Part shown: positions 35,682-45,039 of the stretch, in pieces
Numbering within the stretch: the first letter of the stretch is position 1
How the letters are laid out: each line of letters opens with the position of its first letter
Assembly (NCBI GenBank): GCA_963836665.1
Contig: CAWIKL010000002.1
Coordinates: 62,001-126,000 of the forward strand
DNA: 64,000 nt
Direction: 5' to 3'
Origin: JAICSD01 sp963836665
GTDB taxonomy: Bacteria; Acidobacteriota; Vicinamibacteria; Vicinamibacterales; 2-12-FULL-66-21
Made by a program: the position numbers and the translations under genes
Notes under the pieces: generated by a model
Database searches by the model: none
Told to the model about the DNA's origin: nothing
Seen by the model: the letters and a program-made list of their open reading frames with translations, nothing else

Positions 35682-36538
35682 GCCGACCCGGCATCGACAT
35701 CAGCCAGCTGACCGCCTTCGACGTCCACGTCCACCTCGAGCACCAGGGAGAGCTCACCGACACGGATAAGGCGGCGGCGAAGCATTTCAAGGCGGGCGCC
35801 GCGCCCCGCGACTGGACGTCGCAGGCCGAGTACTACCGCTCGCGCAAGATCGGCTGCGTCGTCTTCACCGTCGACGAGTCGCTGACCGGACGCCCGTTCG
35901 CGACCAACGATCAAGTGGCGCAGTTCGCCGCCGACAACCGCGACATCGCCCTCGCGTTCTGCAGCATCAACCCGCACCGCGGGAAGGCCGGGGTCGACGA
36001 GGCCAAGCGGCTCGTCGGCGCCGGCCTCGTGCGCGGCCTCAAGCTGCACCCGCCCGTGCAGGAGTTCGTCCCCAACGATCGCGTTGCCTACCCGCTGTAT
36101 GAAGTGTTCGCCGAAGCGAAGCTGCCCGTGCTGTTCCACACCGGTCACAGCGGCATCGGCACCGGCATGCGCGGCGGCGGCGGCATTCGCCTGAAATACG
36201 GCCACCCGATGCCGATCGACGACGTGGCCGTCGACTTCCCCGACATGCCGATCATCATGGCGCACCCGTCGTTCCCATGGCAGGACGAGGCGATCTCGAT
36301 CTGCATGCACAAGCCGCAGGTCTATATCGACCTCTCCGGCTGGTCACCGAAGTATTTCTCGCCCAATCTGGTGCAGTACGCCAACACCCTGCTCAAGCAC
36401 AAGGTGCTCTTTGGCTCCGACTACCCGTGGATCACGCCGGAGAAGTGGATGGCAGACTTCGCGACGATCCCGATCAAGGACGAGGTGCGGCCGCTGATCA
36501 TGAAAGAGAATGCGGCGCGCCTCTTCGGTCTCGCCTGA
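35678..36538 (+). CDS. Amidohydrolase_2 family metal-dependent hydrolase/decarboxylase
   Basis: 286 residues, TIM-barrel metal hydrolase: FDVHVHL (metal His-x-His, residues 15-18), RGLKLHPPVQEF, VLFHTGHSG, IIMAHPSFPW and FGSDYPWITPE (Asp). This is the ACMSD/amidohydrolase_2 pattern, whose members decarboxylate or hydrolyse aromatic or lactone acids. GTG 35678 overlaps the ligase stop. With the ligase and the divergent dehydrogenase/hydratase it suggests an aromatic-acid pathway; the exact reaction is not known. Confidence 0.87.
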   Translation: MSRPGIDISQLTAFDVHVHLEHQGELTDTDKAAAKHFKAGAAPRDWTSQAEYYRSRKIGCVVFTVDESLTGRPFATNDQVAQFAADNRDIALAFCSINPHRGKAGVDEAKRLVGAGLVRGLKLHPPVQEFVPNDRVAYPLYEVFAEAKLPVLFHTGHSGIGTGMRGGGGIRLKYGHPMPIDDVAVDFPDMPIIMAHPSFPWQDEAISICMHKPQVYIDLSGWSPKYFSPNLVQYANTLLKHKVLFGSDYPWITPEKWMADFATIPIKDEVRPLIMKENAARLFGLA

Positions 36539-36632
36539 CAGGCCAGCAGCGATCACGAGCCGGCGGCCCGTACCAAGCGCTGATCGCTCCTTGTCGGCTA
36601 TAGTCTCGCCACTTGGTTTGGGGGGAGGCTGC

Positions 36633-37184
36633 ATGATGAGGATCCGTCGTTCCGGGTGGATTGAGGTGCTGGTCGTCGCAGGCGCGCTGGCCCTGCCGAT
36701 TGCCGCGTCGGCACAGCGAACCGACGCTGAACACGCACGCTTGACGGCCATGATCGGCGCCTGGGACGTCGACATGACTCTCTGGCCGCGCCCCGGCGGC
36801 CCGGGACTGCCGACCAAGGCCACGTCGACGATTCGGCCGCTATTCGACGGCCGCTTCGTCGAAGAAGCGATCGAGGGCACGTTGAACGGCGCGCCGTTTG
36901 GCACCCTCGCCTGGACCGGCTACAACCCGGAGACGCACCAGTACGAAGCGACGCGAATCGCCAGCACCAATCTTGCCCGCATCGCGGAGGCTGGTACCTA
37001 CGACGACGCGACGAAACAGCTCGAGCTGAAGGCGGAATACCGGCTCGCCGGCGACACCTGGCACCAGCGTACGGTGATTCAGATGACGTCGCAGGACGCG
37101 ATGGTCGCGGCCAGCTATCTGAGCTTTGGCACTGTGCCGGAGTGGAAAGCCGTCGAGATCAAGTACACGCGCAAGCCGCGCTGA
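36633..37184 (+). CDS. DUF1579-family exported protein
   Basis: 183 residues. The start at ATG 36633 (or the next codon, ATG 36636) is favoured by a strong GGGGGAGG at 36621-36628. A signal peptide (RIRRSGWIEVLVVAGALALPIAASA) is followed by a DUF1579-like lipocalin-type beta barrel: LTAMIGAWDVDMTLWPRPGG, RPLFDGRFVEEAIEG, FGTLAWTGYNPETHQYEATRI. Function of the family is unknown. It stands alone, converging on the kinase gene. Confidence 0.8.
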   Translation: MMRIRRSGWIEVLVVAGALALPIAASAQRTDAEHARLTAMIGAWDVDMTLWPRPGGPGLPTKATSTIRPLFDGRFVEEAIEGTLNGAPFGTLAWTGYNPETHQYEATRIASTNLARIAEAGTYDDATKQLELKAEYRLAGDTWHQRTVIQMTSQDAMVAASYLSFGTVPEWKAVEIKYTRKPR

Positions 37185-37208
37185 GACTCTTCGCGCGAGC
37201 GCCAGCGG

Positions 37209-39779
37209 TCATTGTTGTGCGCGCACGGCCCGCTGCTCATAGCGCCATAGCGACGCCGTCAGTCCGACCGAATTGCAGTAGATCGTCGCGTCCGCTCCCC
37301 AGCCCGGCGACAGGCAGTCTCCCAGGTGCGGCATCGGCAGCGGGGTCATGACGCCGCTGCGCAGGTCCAGAATCGCCGCGCGATAGAACCACTCGAGCGG
37401 CGACGAGGTGTCGACGAGCATCTGCTGGTTGACGTCCACGGCCGTCGGAGAGAGTCCCACCGACGTGAGCCGCGCTTCGGATCGTACCTGGACCTCGGTG
37501 GTCTCCCCCGAGATCACGTCGATGCGGACCAGCCGGATCGGATCGCGGGAGAACTGTTTCGCGTAGAGATAGCGGCCAGCGGGATCCAGCGTGATGGTGT
37601 CCCCTTCGGCGAGGCGGCGGGGCGGGCCCGAGCGGGCCTGCGCGTAGACCGCACCGCTCTCCGCGTAATAGATCGTGTTGCCGTCGGACGACACGGCGAG
37701 CGCCCCGCGCGGCGGCAGGCCAGACCGCAGTGGAATGTCCCGGATCAGGTGACCGTCGGCGAGGGACGCCAGCGCGATGCGCCGGCGCTCGCCCGTGCCC
37801 GCCACGAACGCGATCGCGTCGCGTCCGGCCAGTGCCAGCGGACCGCCTGCGGGTTCGTCGAGCTGCAGGAAAGGACGCAGTTCTGAACCGGGAGTCCCGA
37901 TCAACACCTGCGACTTGGCACCGCCCGACTGAACGGCCATGCGCCCGTCGGGGAGCGCGAGAATGGGGCCGAGGTCGAGCGAGAACGACGGAAACTGCTC
38001 GAGCGAGCGAACTGGCCCCGAGAGCCGTACCAGGGAGGATGGCCGACCGACCAGGTCAAGGTAGAGCGAGCCGTCAGCGGCCGCCTCGATGAACCACGGC
38101 AACTCGGTTTCGCGCAACGTCATCAGCACGCGATGGCCTGGCGTACCGTCGCTACGCACCTGGATCACGTCGTAGGTATCGCCGTCGCGAACCAGGATGA
38201 TCACCGCGGCTCCATCCGGCGTGACCGCCAGCGGCAGACTGAGAAACCCTTGCTGCTCGATCGTGGCACCTGCGTCGAGGACGCGCGCCGAGCCGGTCTG
38301 GAGGTCGAGCACGCGCAGCGCATTCGGCTGCGAATCATCGCCGCGCTGCCGGCCGACGAAGGCGAGCCGGCGGCCGTCGGCGAAGGCACGGAACGGCGCG
38401 GCCACATCGGCCACCTCGAGGAACGCGGGAAGCGGTTGCAGTCTGCCGTCGCGCGGCCAGAATCGAAACACCTGATCGTACGACCCGGACACCCTCGCGA
38501 CGAGGAGACTTCCGTCCGGGAGCGCCTGCGGCTGGAACGCCTTGGCGAGCAGTTGCACCGGCGTGCCGCCGAGCGGAGGGATCGCGTAGACGCCGGCCGG
38601 CTGGCCCCAGAAACGATCGAAATAGAGTTTCGACCCGTCGTGCGACCAGGAGACGTTCTGCACGTATCCGTCGCGGCTGCCGTGCGTGAGCAGCGTCCAG
38701 CTCGCCGAGCCCGGTTCCATGACCGCAAGCTCGGTCACTCCGTTGACCATCGCGACAAACGCAAGCAGGTGCCCGTCTGGAGACAGCCGTGGGTTGATCG
38801 AAATCGCGGCGCCGCCGAGCCGCACGCCGCTCCAAGCGCCGTCCCGCGGCGACTGCGCGTGCGGCCAGAGGACGACCGCGACGGCGCCGAGCGCCACGCC
38901 GAACGCGGTCAGCGCACCGTCGCGCAGCCGGCGGCGGCGCGCGAGCGGGCGCCGGGGCGGTTGCACCGCGGCGCGGGAAATCTCGGAGAAGTGCTGCCGA
39001 ACGGTGGACAGCTCACGGTACAGGTCCCGCGTGGTGTCGTAGCGCAGTGCCGGATCCTTGGCCAGGCAGCGCTCGATGATCCAAGCCAGCGGACGGGGCA
39101 CATCCGCCGGCAGCGGTTCCGCCTCGTCGCGAATGATCGCCGCCATGGTTTCGGCGCTGCTCGGGCGCTCGAACGGCCGTTTGCCGGAGGCGAGCTCGTA
39201 GAGAATGAGGCCGAAGGTAAACTGATCGCTGCGCGCGTCTATGTCGCGGCCCGTTGCCTGTTCCGGGCTCATGTAGGCGACGGTGCCGACGATGTTGCCG
39301 ACGCCGGTCATCGGCATCGTTCGGGTCTGCAGGAGGCCGTCGCCGGACAGCTTGGCCAGACCGAAATCGAGGATCTTGAGCACGCCGTCGCGACGGACGA
39401 GGATGTTGTCCGGCTTGAGGTCACGGTGCACGACACCGGCCGCGTGCGCGGCGGCCAGCCCGTCGGCGATGGCGATCGCCTGATCGAGCAGCGCCCGCCA
39501 GTCGCCGGGCGGCCGCAAGGCGTCACCGTCGACGAACTCCATTACGAGATAATCGGGGCCGACGTCATAGAGCTGACAGATGTGCGGATGGTTCAGCGCC
39601 GCGATCGCACGGCTCTCGCGCTCGAAGCGTTCCGAGAAGCCGGCCTGGGCGAACTTGACGGCCACAGTGCGATCGACCCGCGTGTCGCGCGCCTTCCAGA
39701 CCTCCCCCATCCCGCCGGCGCCGATGATCGAGACGAGCTCGTAGGGCCCCAGCCGCGTTCCCGGACTATGTGATGGCAC
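37209..39779 (-). CDS. Transmembrane Ser/Thr protein kinase with extracytoplasmic beta-propeller
   Basis: 856 residues. Cytoplasmic kinase domain 12-270: GAGGMGEVWKARD (Gly-rich loop), Lys42 in VAVKFA, HRDLKPDNIL (118-127), DFGLAK (138-143), GTVAYMSPEQATG and DARSDQFTFGLILYEL. A basic stretch (RRPLARRRRLRDG) precedes one TM helix (about 289-306), then a WD40/TolB-like propeller of some 540 residues with repeated PRLSPDGHLLAFV, WSHDGSKLYFDR and AVSSDGNTIYYAE blades. All catalytic residues are present. Such kinase-propeller receptors are abundant in Acidobacteriota; the ligand is unknown. The start is GTG 39779. Confidence 0.92.
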   Translation of the reverse strand: MPSHSPGTRLGPYELVSIIGAGGMGEVWKARDTRVDRTVAVKFAQAGFSERFERESRAIAALNHPHICQLYDVGPDYLVMEFVDGDALRPPGDWRALLDQAIAIADGLAAAHAAGVVHRDLKPDNILVRRDGVLKILDFGLAKLSGDGLLQTRTMPMTGVGNIVGTVAYMSPEQATGRDIDARSDQFTFGLILYELASGKRPFERPSSAETMAAIIRDEAEPLPADVPRPLAWIIERCLAKDPALRYDTTRDLYRELSTVRQHFSEISRAAVQPPRRPLARRRRLRDGALTAFGVALGAVAVVLWPHAQSPRDGAWSGVRLGGAAISINPRLSPDGHLLAFVAMVNGVTELAVMEPGSASWTLLTHGSRDGYVQNVSWSHDGSKLYFDRFWGQPAGVYAIPPLGGTPVQLLAKAFQPQALPDGSLLVARVSGSYDQVFRFWPRDGRLQPLPAFLEVADVAAPFRAFADGRRLAFVGRQRGDDSQPNALRVLDLQTGSARVLDAGATIEQQGFLSLPLAVTPDGAAVIILVRDGDTYDVIQVRSDGTPGHRVLMTLRETELPWFIEAAADGSLYLDLVGRPSSLVRLSGPVRSLEQFPSFSLDLGPILALPDGRMAVQSGGAKSQVLIGTPGSELRPFLQLDEPAGGPLALAGRDAIAFVAGTGERRRIALASLADGHLIRDIPLRSGLPPRGALAVSSDGNTIYYAESGAVYAQARSGPPRRLAEGDTITLDPAGRYLYAKQFSRDPIRLVRIDVISGETTEVQVRSEARLTSVGLSPTAVDVNQQMLVDTSSPLEWFYRAAILDLRSGVMTPLPMPHLGDCLSPGWGADATIYCNSVGLTASLWRYEQRAVRAQQ

Positions 39780-39834
39780 GGTGCGACGACGATTCTAATC
39801 TCATCCGGAGGGCGCCCGGCACGTCATCAGTCGC

Positions 39835-41052
39835 TTACCGCTTGAACAGCTCCAGCGGGATGGCGTTGGCCATCGCCTGCATGCCGGCGTCGCCCGGATG
39901 CAAGTGGTCGCCGCCGTCGTAGGTCGCCAGCATCCGCGTCGGGTGCGCGGGGTCGCGGACGGCTTTGTCGAAGTCGATCACGCCGTCGAACGCGCCGCTC
40001 GTGCGGATCCATTGGTTGACTGCCTGCCGCTTCGTCTCCTTCTCGGGAGAATAGAAGTTGGCCAGCGTCGTCTCCTCGAAGGGGAGCAATGTGGCGCCGA
40101 ACACGCTGACCCCCTTCGCGTGCGCACGCTCGATGAACTGCCGGTAACCGGCAGCGATGTCCTCCGCGCTCACTTCGTCCGAGGCCGGTGCGGCGCCGCC
40201 GGGATGGCCGATGTCGTTGATGCCGAGCAGCACGATGACGCACTGCACACCCGGCTGCGCCAGCACATCGCGATCGAAGCGCGCGAGACCAGCGGGGCCG
40301 AAGAGGTTGCCGAACTGCGTCTCCGTCGCGTGCAGGATGCGGTTGCCGATGATCCCCTCGTCGAGCACGCCAAAATGACGGAGATCGCCCCGCTGTTGCA
40401 GCCGCGTCGCGAGCAGGTCCGGCCACCGGTGGTTCGTGCCGGCCGTAGAATTCGCGCCGTCGGTGATCGAATCGCCGAATGCGACGATCGCGCCAGCCGG
40501 CGCGGCCGCAGAGACGTCGACTCCGGTCAGGAATGGCCACCGGGTCAGCGTCTGTGCGACATCGAACTGCGACGAGCCCGTAAAGTCGCCGGGGCGAGAC
40601 ACGTAGTTGGTCTGCAAGGCCGTCACATGCGTCGTCATTTCCGTCGTCGCGGCCGGCAGGTAGATGCTCACGGCCAGGTCCGACAGCGGTACCACCTCGA
40701 GCGCCACCGGATCGCTGAGCACGAGCGCGCCCGGTGGAACCGTGAACGACGGCCGCCCGCCGAACGTCAGCGGTCGATCCGTGCCGGCGACTATGCTGGC
40801 ATCGCGATCGCGTCGCGCGATATGTGCGGCGCCCACGACGAGCGGCTCGGTTCCGAAGGTGTTGGCGATCCTGATCCGAACTCGCTCGCCGCCCGCGGTG
40901 GTGTGCACGATCAGCCGCAGCGTGACGTCAGCAAACTGCTCCGGTGCACCCGCGACTCCGGCCGGCGCCGTCGCCCACGTGCCTGCCCATTGTTCGGCGG
41001 ACGGAGGCGCGGCAAGGACCAGGAGCAGCAGCGTGGCAAGTGAGCGCGACAT
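39835..41052 (-). CDS. Exported SGNH/GDSL-family hydrolase (esterase)
   Basis: 405 residues. A short leader (MSRSLATLLLLVLAAPPSAE) precedes an N-terminal carbohydrate-binding-like beta domain (WAGTWATAPAG..., RIANTFGTEPL) of about 160 residues, and then the SGNH core. The core has block I GDSITDG with Ser195, GINDIGHPGG (Asn), and the Asp/His pair in YDGGDHLHPGDAG near the end. These are typically acetyl- or acyl-esterases on plant polysaccharides. It is the last gene before the toxin-antitoxin pair and has its own strand segment. Confidence 0.9.
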   Translation of the reverse strand: MSRSLATLLLLVLAAPPSAEQWAGTWATAPAGVAGAPEQFADVTLRLIVHTTAGGERVRIRIANTFGTEPLVVGAAHIARRDRDASIVAGTDRPLTFGGRPSFTVPPGALVLSDPVALEVVPLSDLAVSIYLPAATTEMTTHVTALQTNYVSRPGDFTGSSQFDVAQTLTRWPFLTGVDVSAAAPAGAIVAFGDSITDGANSTAGTNHRWPDLLATRLQQRGDLRHFGVLDEGIIGNRILHATETQFGNLFGPAGLARFDRDVLAQPGVQCVIVLLGINDIGHPGGAAPASDEVSAEDIAAGYRQFIERAHAKGVSVFGATLLPFEETTLANFYSPEKETKRQAVNQWIRTSGAFDGVIDFDKAVRDPAHPTRMLATYDGGDHLHPGDAGMQAMANAIPLELFKR

Positions 41053-41148
41053 AGCGGGAATGGTATCGCACGCCGCTGTTTCGGGCAGTCGACTGACGCC
41101 GCTTGATCCTGCGCGCGCGCGAAGAACGCGCTGCGCGTCGGCTACAGT

Positions 41149-41529
41149 TCAGATCCTCTCAGCGCCCGCGAGCCTGCTCAAGTCGCGATCGAACGTGCCG
41201 AGGGGAAGATGACCGGCCTTCCGGGCCACCTCCAGCACCAGCCAGTCCGAGAATCCCACGGCGGGCCGGCGACGAAAACCGGCCACCGCCGCGGCCACGA
41301 CGTCCGCATCCTGCAGCGTCAGATGCTGATGGTTGAGAAGCATCTCGACAGCGGTGGCAATCTCCGCCGGACCGCGATCGTAGAGCGACGTCAGCACCCA
41401 GGTGGTCTCGACGAGAACGACGTGCGAGACCCAGGCCCCTCGGACGACGAAGCTCTCGGCGGCCGCGACTTGCTTCGCATCGTCGCGTGTAATCAAGCGG
41501 ACGAGCACGTTGGTGTCAACGGCTCGCAT
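41149..41529 (-). CDS. vapC: VapC-like PIN-domain toxin
   Basis: 126 residues, full PIN domain: AVDTNVLVRLITRDD (Asp5), LVETTWVLTSLY (Glu), DADVVAAAV and the last acidic cluster FSDWLVLEVARKAG..LGTFDRDLSRL. VapC proteins are Mg-dependent RNases. The start overlaps the antitoxin gene by 14 bases, the usual VapB-VapC order. Confidence 0.9.
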   Translation of the reverse strand: MRAVDTNVLVRLITRDDAKQVAAAESFVVRGAWVSHVVLVETTWVLTSLYDRGPAEIATAVEMLLNHQHLTLQDADVVAAAVAGFRRRPAVGFSDWLVLEVARKAGHLPLGTFDRDLSRLAGAERI

Positions 41530-41776
41530 GGCGCTTGCTGATATAGCGCCGCACGCCCGCCTTCAATTCGGCCAGCGGCCTCGACTTCGGCGACGCCGGA
41601 AACACCGACCGGTGCAGGTCTTCTGACGTGTAGCGGCCAACCCGCCGGACGACGATCTGCTCGCCGTCCTCGTCCCATTCCAACACCGAGCCGGGGCCGA
41701 CGCCCAGCTTACGGCGGACCTCCGCCGGCACTGAGATCTGTCCCTGGGCGGTGAGCTTCGAATGGGCAATCGCCAT
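41516..41776 (-). CDS. vapB: VapB-like AbrB/MazE-fold antitoxin
   Basis: 86 residues. An N-terminal swapped-hairpin AbrB domain (SKLTAQGQISVPAEVRRKLGVGPGSVLEW) and a basic C-terminal tail (KSRPLAELKAGVRRYISKRHASR) that should occupy the toxin's active site. It overlaps the PIN gene. A 14-base palindrome 9 bases upstream is the probable autoregulatory operator. Confidence 0.9.
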   Translation of the reverse strand: MAIAHSKLTAQGQISVPAEVRRKLGVGPGSVLEWDEDGEQIVVRRVGRYTSEDLHRSVFPASPKSRPLAELKAGVRRYISKRHASR

Positions 41777-41784
41777 GGCAATAT

Positions 41785-41798
41785 ATTACCATGGTAAT
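41785..41798. promoter_or_regulatory. Perfect 14-base palindrome, probable VapBC operator
   Basis: ATTACCATGGTAAT, a perfect palindrome, lies 9 bases upstream of the antitoxin ATG and is followed by AT-rich sequence unusual for this GC-rich window. Antitoxin-toxin complexes normally bind such sites. Confidence 0.6.
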
Positions 41799-41838
41799 CA
41801 ACATAGTGCCGGCTTGCGTGTAGACTCCGGGACTTCCG

Positions 41839-42579
41839 ATGCCTGAAACATCAATCGTGCGCAGACGCCTCTCGACTATCAGGCCGCTGCGAGCGCTGTT
41901 CCTGCAGGAACTCAACGCGCAAATGCGCTACGACGCGGCGCACACGCGCACGGGAACCACGCACTTCCTCATCAGGCGCGAGGACCGCGACATCGGCTAC
42001 GGAGCTGTCAAGGACATGCACGAGAGCCCCGGCACGGTCTTCGAGTTCTACGTGATGCCGCCGTTCCGGGAGTACGCACCGGAGTTGCTGCACAGCCTGG
42101 TAGACGCGTCCGGAGCCGACGCGCTTGAATGCCAGAGCAACGATCTGTTCTACACGTCGCTCGTCCGGCAAGTCTCCGGCGATCTGACCTGCGACACGAT
42201 CCTGTTCGCGGCTGGGCCATCGAATCATCTGACCTCGCCGGATGGCGTGTTTCGCGCTCGAGGCAGGAAGGATCGCGTATTCGAACACCATGTCGAGCCG
42301 GTGGGCGACTTCGTCGTCGAAGTTACCGGAACGGTGGTCGCAACCGGGGGATTCCTCCTCCACTACAATCCGCCCTTCGCCGATCTGTTCATGGAAGTCC
42401 GTGCCGATGCACGCCGGCGCGGGTATGGCTCGTTCCTGATCCAACAGCTCATCGCAGAGTGTTACCTGGCGGGTCGAGTACCAGCCGCGCGAACTGGCAT
42501 CGAGAACATCGCGTCGCAGCGGACGCTGCTGAAAGGCGGCCTGCGCGAGTGCGGGCGCATGCTCCGAGTGACCTGCTAA
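41839..42579 (+). CDS. GNAT-family acetyltransferase-like protein
   Basis: 246 residues. The C-terminal part carries the GNAT acetyl-CoA motif A (LFMEVRADARRRGYGSFLIQQLIAECYLAG) followed by AARTGIENIASQRTLLKGGL, where the Asn-x-x-Ser helix of motif B is expected. The N-terminal half (residues 25-120) is a second, degenerate GNAT-like unit. The acceptor substrate is unknown. It converges on the MFS gene, and the two stops overlap by four bases. Confidence 0.75.
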   Translation: MPETSIVRRRLSTIRPLRALFLQELNAQMRYDAAHTRTGTTHFLIRREDRDIGYGAVKDMHESPGTVFEFYVMPPFREYAPELLHSLVDASGADALECQSNDLFYTSLVRQVSGDLTCDTILFAAGPSNHLTSPDGVFRARGRKDRVFEHHVEPVGDFVVEVTGTVVATGGFLLHYNPPFADLFMEVRADARRRGYGSFLIQQLIAECYLAGRVPAARTGIENIASQRTLLKGGLRECGRMLRVTC

Positions 42580-43940
42580 TCGAACTTGGCCGGCTCGATC
42601 CTGCGCAGCACGAAGAACACGCTGAGCATCGCCAGCAGCGGCAACATGCCGGCGCCGACGAACACCTTCGACCAGCCGTAATGATCGACGATCACGCCGG
42701 TAAAGAGCACGGCGAGCGTCGCGGCGCCGTTGTCGCCGAACCCGGCGATGCCGTTGACGCGGCCGGCCAGCTGCTGCGGGACGACGTCGCCGACCGTGCC
42801 GATGTAGGCGGCCGCCACCCATTGGTTGCCGAAGAGCGCGAGCCCCATCAGCAGCACCGCCAGGTAATCGTTGCCGATCCACGGCATCGTCATGCTCAGC
42901 GCGCCGAGCGAGAAGGCGCAGACGAACGCCAGCTTGCGGCCCCGGTCGGCCCCCAGTCTCTGGACGAAACCGTCGGTGACGAAGCCGCCGACGATGTTGC
43001 CCGACATGCCGATGAAATTCGGAACCGACGCCAGGAACCCGGTGGCAAACAGCGTGAGGCCGCGCCCATTCTTGAGATACAGCGGCAGCCACGTCCAGTA
43101 GAAGGTCGTGATTGGGCCGGTAAAGGCGCGGATGAGGAACAGGCCGAGCACTTTATGGTTGCCGATCAGCTGGCCAAGGCTGACGTCCGTGACGGCCGCA
43201 GGCGGCGCGCCGACGGAGGCCGGCTTGATCGCGATCGCCGCCATGCGTTCCTTGTCAGGAAAGATCGCGAACCACGGGATCAGCCACAGCAGGCCGAGCG
43301 CCGGAGGAATGAGGAAAGCCACCTTCCAGCTCACGCCCAGCTTGACGATGAGCAGCGACAGGATGAACGAAGGGGCGATGACGGATCCGAACTGCGCGCC
43401 GGCATTGAACAATCCTCCCGCGCGCGAGCGTGTGGCGGGCGGAAAGAGACCCGCGAGTGCCTTGATGCCGGCCGTGTAGTTGCCGCACTCGGCGAGACCC
43501 ATGAGGAAGCGCAGCACGATGAAGCCGGCGATGCCGGCGGTCACCACCGGCACCCCCGGTATCCAGCCATAGAGTGTGGTCGCGACCGATTCGAATGCCG
43601 TTCCAGGCCCGGCAACGGCGTGCAGCCCGCAGATCACCGACCACGCGGTGAAAATGATCGGCAACCCGATGCGTGTGCCGACGCGGTCCATCAACTGGCC
43701 CGCGGGAATCTGCCCGAGCATCATGCCGAGGTTGAACGCGACGGCGATGTAGCCGTACTGCGCGTTGGTCCATTTCCACTGCTCGCGCAGCAGCGGCGCC
43801 AGCACCGCCAGCGTCTGCCGGTCGAGCAGGTTGATGGTGATCGACGCGGCGAGGAGCCCGACGATCGTCCAGCGCTGGCCATCGGTCAGCAGCGGCGGTT
43901 GGGTGTTGCCCCTGGTGCTCTGCGTCCTTGCGTCAGCCAT
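42576..43940 (-). CDS. MFS transporter, anion:cation symporter type (ExuT/hexuronate-like)
   Basis: 454 residues with 12 predicted helices. TM1 region IVGLLAASITINLLDRQTLAVLAPLLREQWKW and NAQYGYIAVAFNLGMMLGQIPAGQLMDRVGTRIG (MFS A-motif) match the ACS family of hexuronate/galactonate carriers; GLAECGNYTAGIKALAGLFPPATRSRAGG is the ACS signature region. It ends the three-gene operon starting at 46449, so it probably imports the substrate for the two Gfo/Idh/MocA enzymes. Sugar acid is the likely cargo. Confidence 0.88.
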   Translation of the reverse strand: MADARTQSTRGNTQPPLLTDGQRWTIVGLLAASITINLLDRQTLAVLAPLLREQWKWTNAQYGYIAVAFNLGMMLGQIPAGQLMDRVGTRIGLPIIFTAWSVICGLHAVAGPGTAFESVATTLYGWIPGVPVVTAGIAGFIVLRFLMGLAECGNYTAGIKALAGLFPPATRSRAGGLFNAGAQFGSVIAPSFILSLLIVKLGVSWKVAFLIPPALGLLWLIPWFAIFPDKERMAAIAIKPASVGAPPAAVTDVSLGQLIGNHKVLGLFLIRAFTGPITTFYWTWLPLYLKNGRGLTLFATGFLASVPNFIGMSGNIVGGFVTDGFVQRLGADRGRKLAFVCAFSLGALSMTMPWIGNDYLAVLLMGLALFGNQWVAAAYIGTVGDVVPQQLAGRVNGIAGFGDNGAATLAVLFTGVIVDHYGWSKVFVGAGMLPLLAMLSVFFVLRRIEPAKFD

Positions 43941-43950
43941 CGTCCTGCCC

Positions 43951-45036
43951 TCAGTTCGCTACGGAGGTCCACTGCCCCGACGTTGCCGACCGCTCGAGTG
44001 CGCCAAGCACCCGCTGCACCGCAAGGCCGTCCTGGAAGTCGGGATGGAACTCGCCGTCCTTGTCGAGCGCTTCGAGGAACTCGCCGAGCGCGGCGATGAA
44101 GGTGTGCTCGTAGCCGATGATGTGCGCCGGCCGCCAGAAGTGCGGGAACACCGGGTGTTTCATGTCGGTCACGAGGATATCTTTCGTTCCCTGATCCGTC
44201 GCCGTGTCGTTGGCGTCGGCGAACTCGAGATGGTTCAGCCGTTCGAGATTGAAGCGCAGCATCCCGCCGGAGCCGTGAATCTGGAAGCTGTTGGCATTGC
44301 GGCAGCCGATGCCGAAGCGCGTCGCCTGGAACTGGCCGACGCTGCCGTTGGCGAACTTCAGCAACGCGAGAAAGGCGTCGTCGATCTGGCGGCCGGGCGC
44401 GAACGTCTTGCGCATCGCCAGCCCCTCGGACACCGGACCGTTGAGGTAGAGCGCCGTGTCGAGCAGATGAGTGAGAAGGTCGCCGGCGACGCCGGAACCC
44501 GCCTGCGCCGGATCCATCTTCCACGTGCCATCGCGCGAGCGGTCCGGTCCCCATTGCTGCCGGTAAGCGGCGTCGTAGTGAAAGACACTGCCGAGACGGC
44601 CGGCTTCGATCAACTGGTGGGCAAACGCGATCGCTGGCACGCGGCGATAGTTGTACCAGACCATCGTGCGGACGTGCTTGGCCGCCGCGACCATCCGCTC
44701 GCCTTCCTCGATGGTCAGCGAGAGCGGCTTCTCGCAGAGGACGATCTTGCCGGCCTCGGCCGCCGCGATCGCGGCTTCACCGTGGAGATGGTTCGGGAGA
44801 GCGATGTCGACGACGTCGATGTCGCTGCGGCCGATCGCCGTGCGCCAGTCGGTGGAGGTCTCATCCCACCCCCAGCGCGCGGCCATCGTTTCGAGCGATG
44901 CCGCATCGCGGCCGCACAGGAGTGCGCGCCGGATGCGGAACGACGTGTCATAGAAATGGCCGACCTGGGCAAAGGCGTTGGAGTGCGCCTTGCCCATGAA
45001 CCCCTGGCCGAGCAGGGCGACGCGCAATTCGCGCAT
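43951..45036 (-). CDS. Gfo/Idh/MocA-family oxidoreductase (cytoplasmic)
   Basis: 361 residues. N-terminal Rossmann GQGFMGKAHSNAF, DIALPNHLHGEAAIAAAEAGKIVLCEKPLSL with the catalytic EKP lysine, and the C-terminal alpha/beta substrate domain (VAGDLLTHLLDTALYLNGPV). NAD(P)-dependent sugar or inositol dehydrogenases have this layout. It lies 10 bases from the MFS gene and 3 bases after the Tat-type homologue. Substrate unknown; the transporter suggests a sugar acid. Confidence 0.9.
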   Translation of the reverse strand: MRELRVALLGQGFMGKAHSNAFAQVGHFYDTSFRIRRALLCGRDAASLETMAARWGWDETSTDWRTAIGRSDIDVVDIALPNHLHGEAAIAAAEAGKIVLCEKPLSLTIEEGERMVAAAKHVRTMVWYNYRRVPAIAFAHQLIEAGRLGSVFHYDAAYRQQWGPDRSRDGTWKMDPAQAGSGVAGDLLTHLLDTALYLNGPVSEGLAMRKTFAPGRQIDDAFLALLKFANGSVGQFQATRFGIGCRNANSFQIHGSGGMLRFNLERLNHLEFADANDTATDQGTKDILVTDMKHPVFPHFWRPAHIIGYEHTFIAALGEFLEALDKDGEFHPDFQDGLAVQRVLGALERSATSGQWTSVAN

Positions 45037-45039
45037 CGC

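Noticed and set aside
42129..44099. Open frame of 656 codons on the plus strand across the MFS gene
   Set aside because: Charged low-complexity translation with no motif, opposite a clear MFS transporter.
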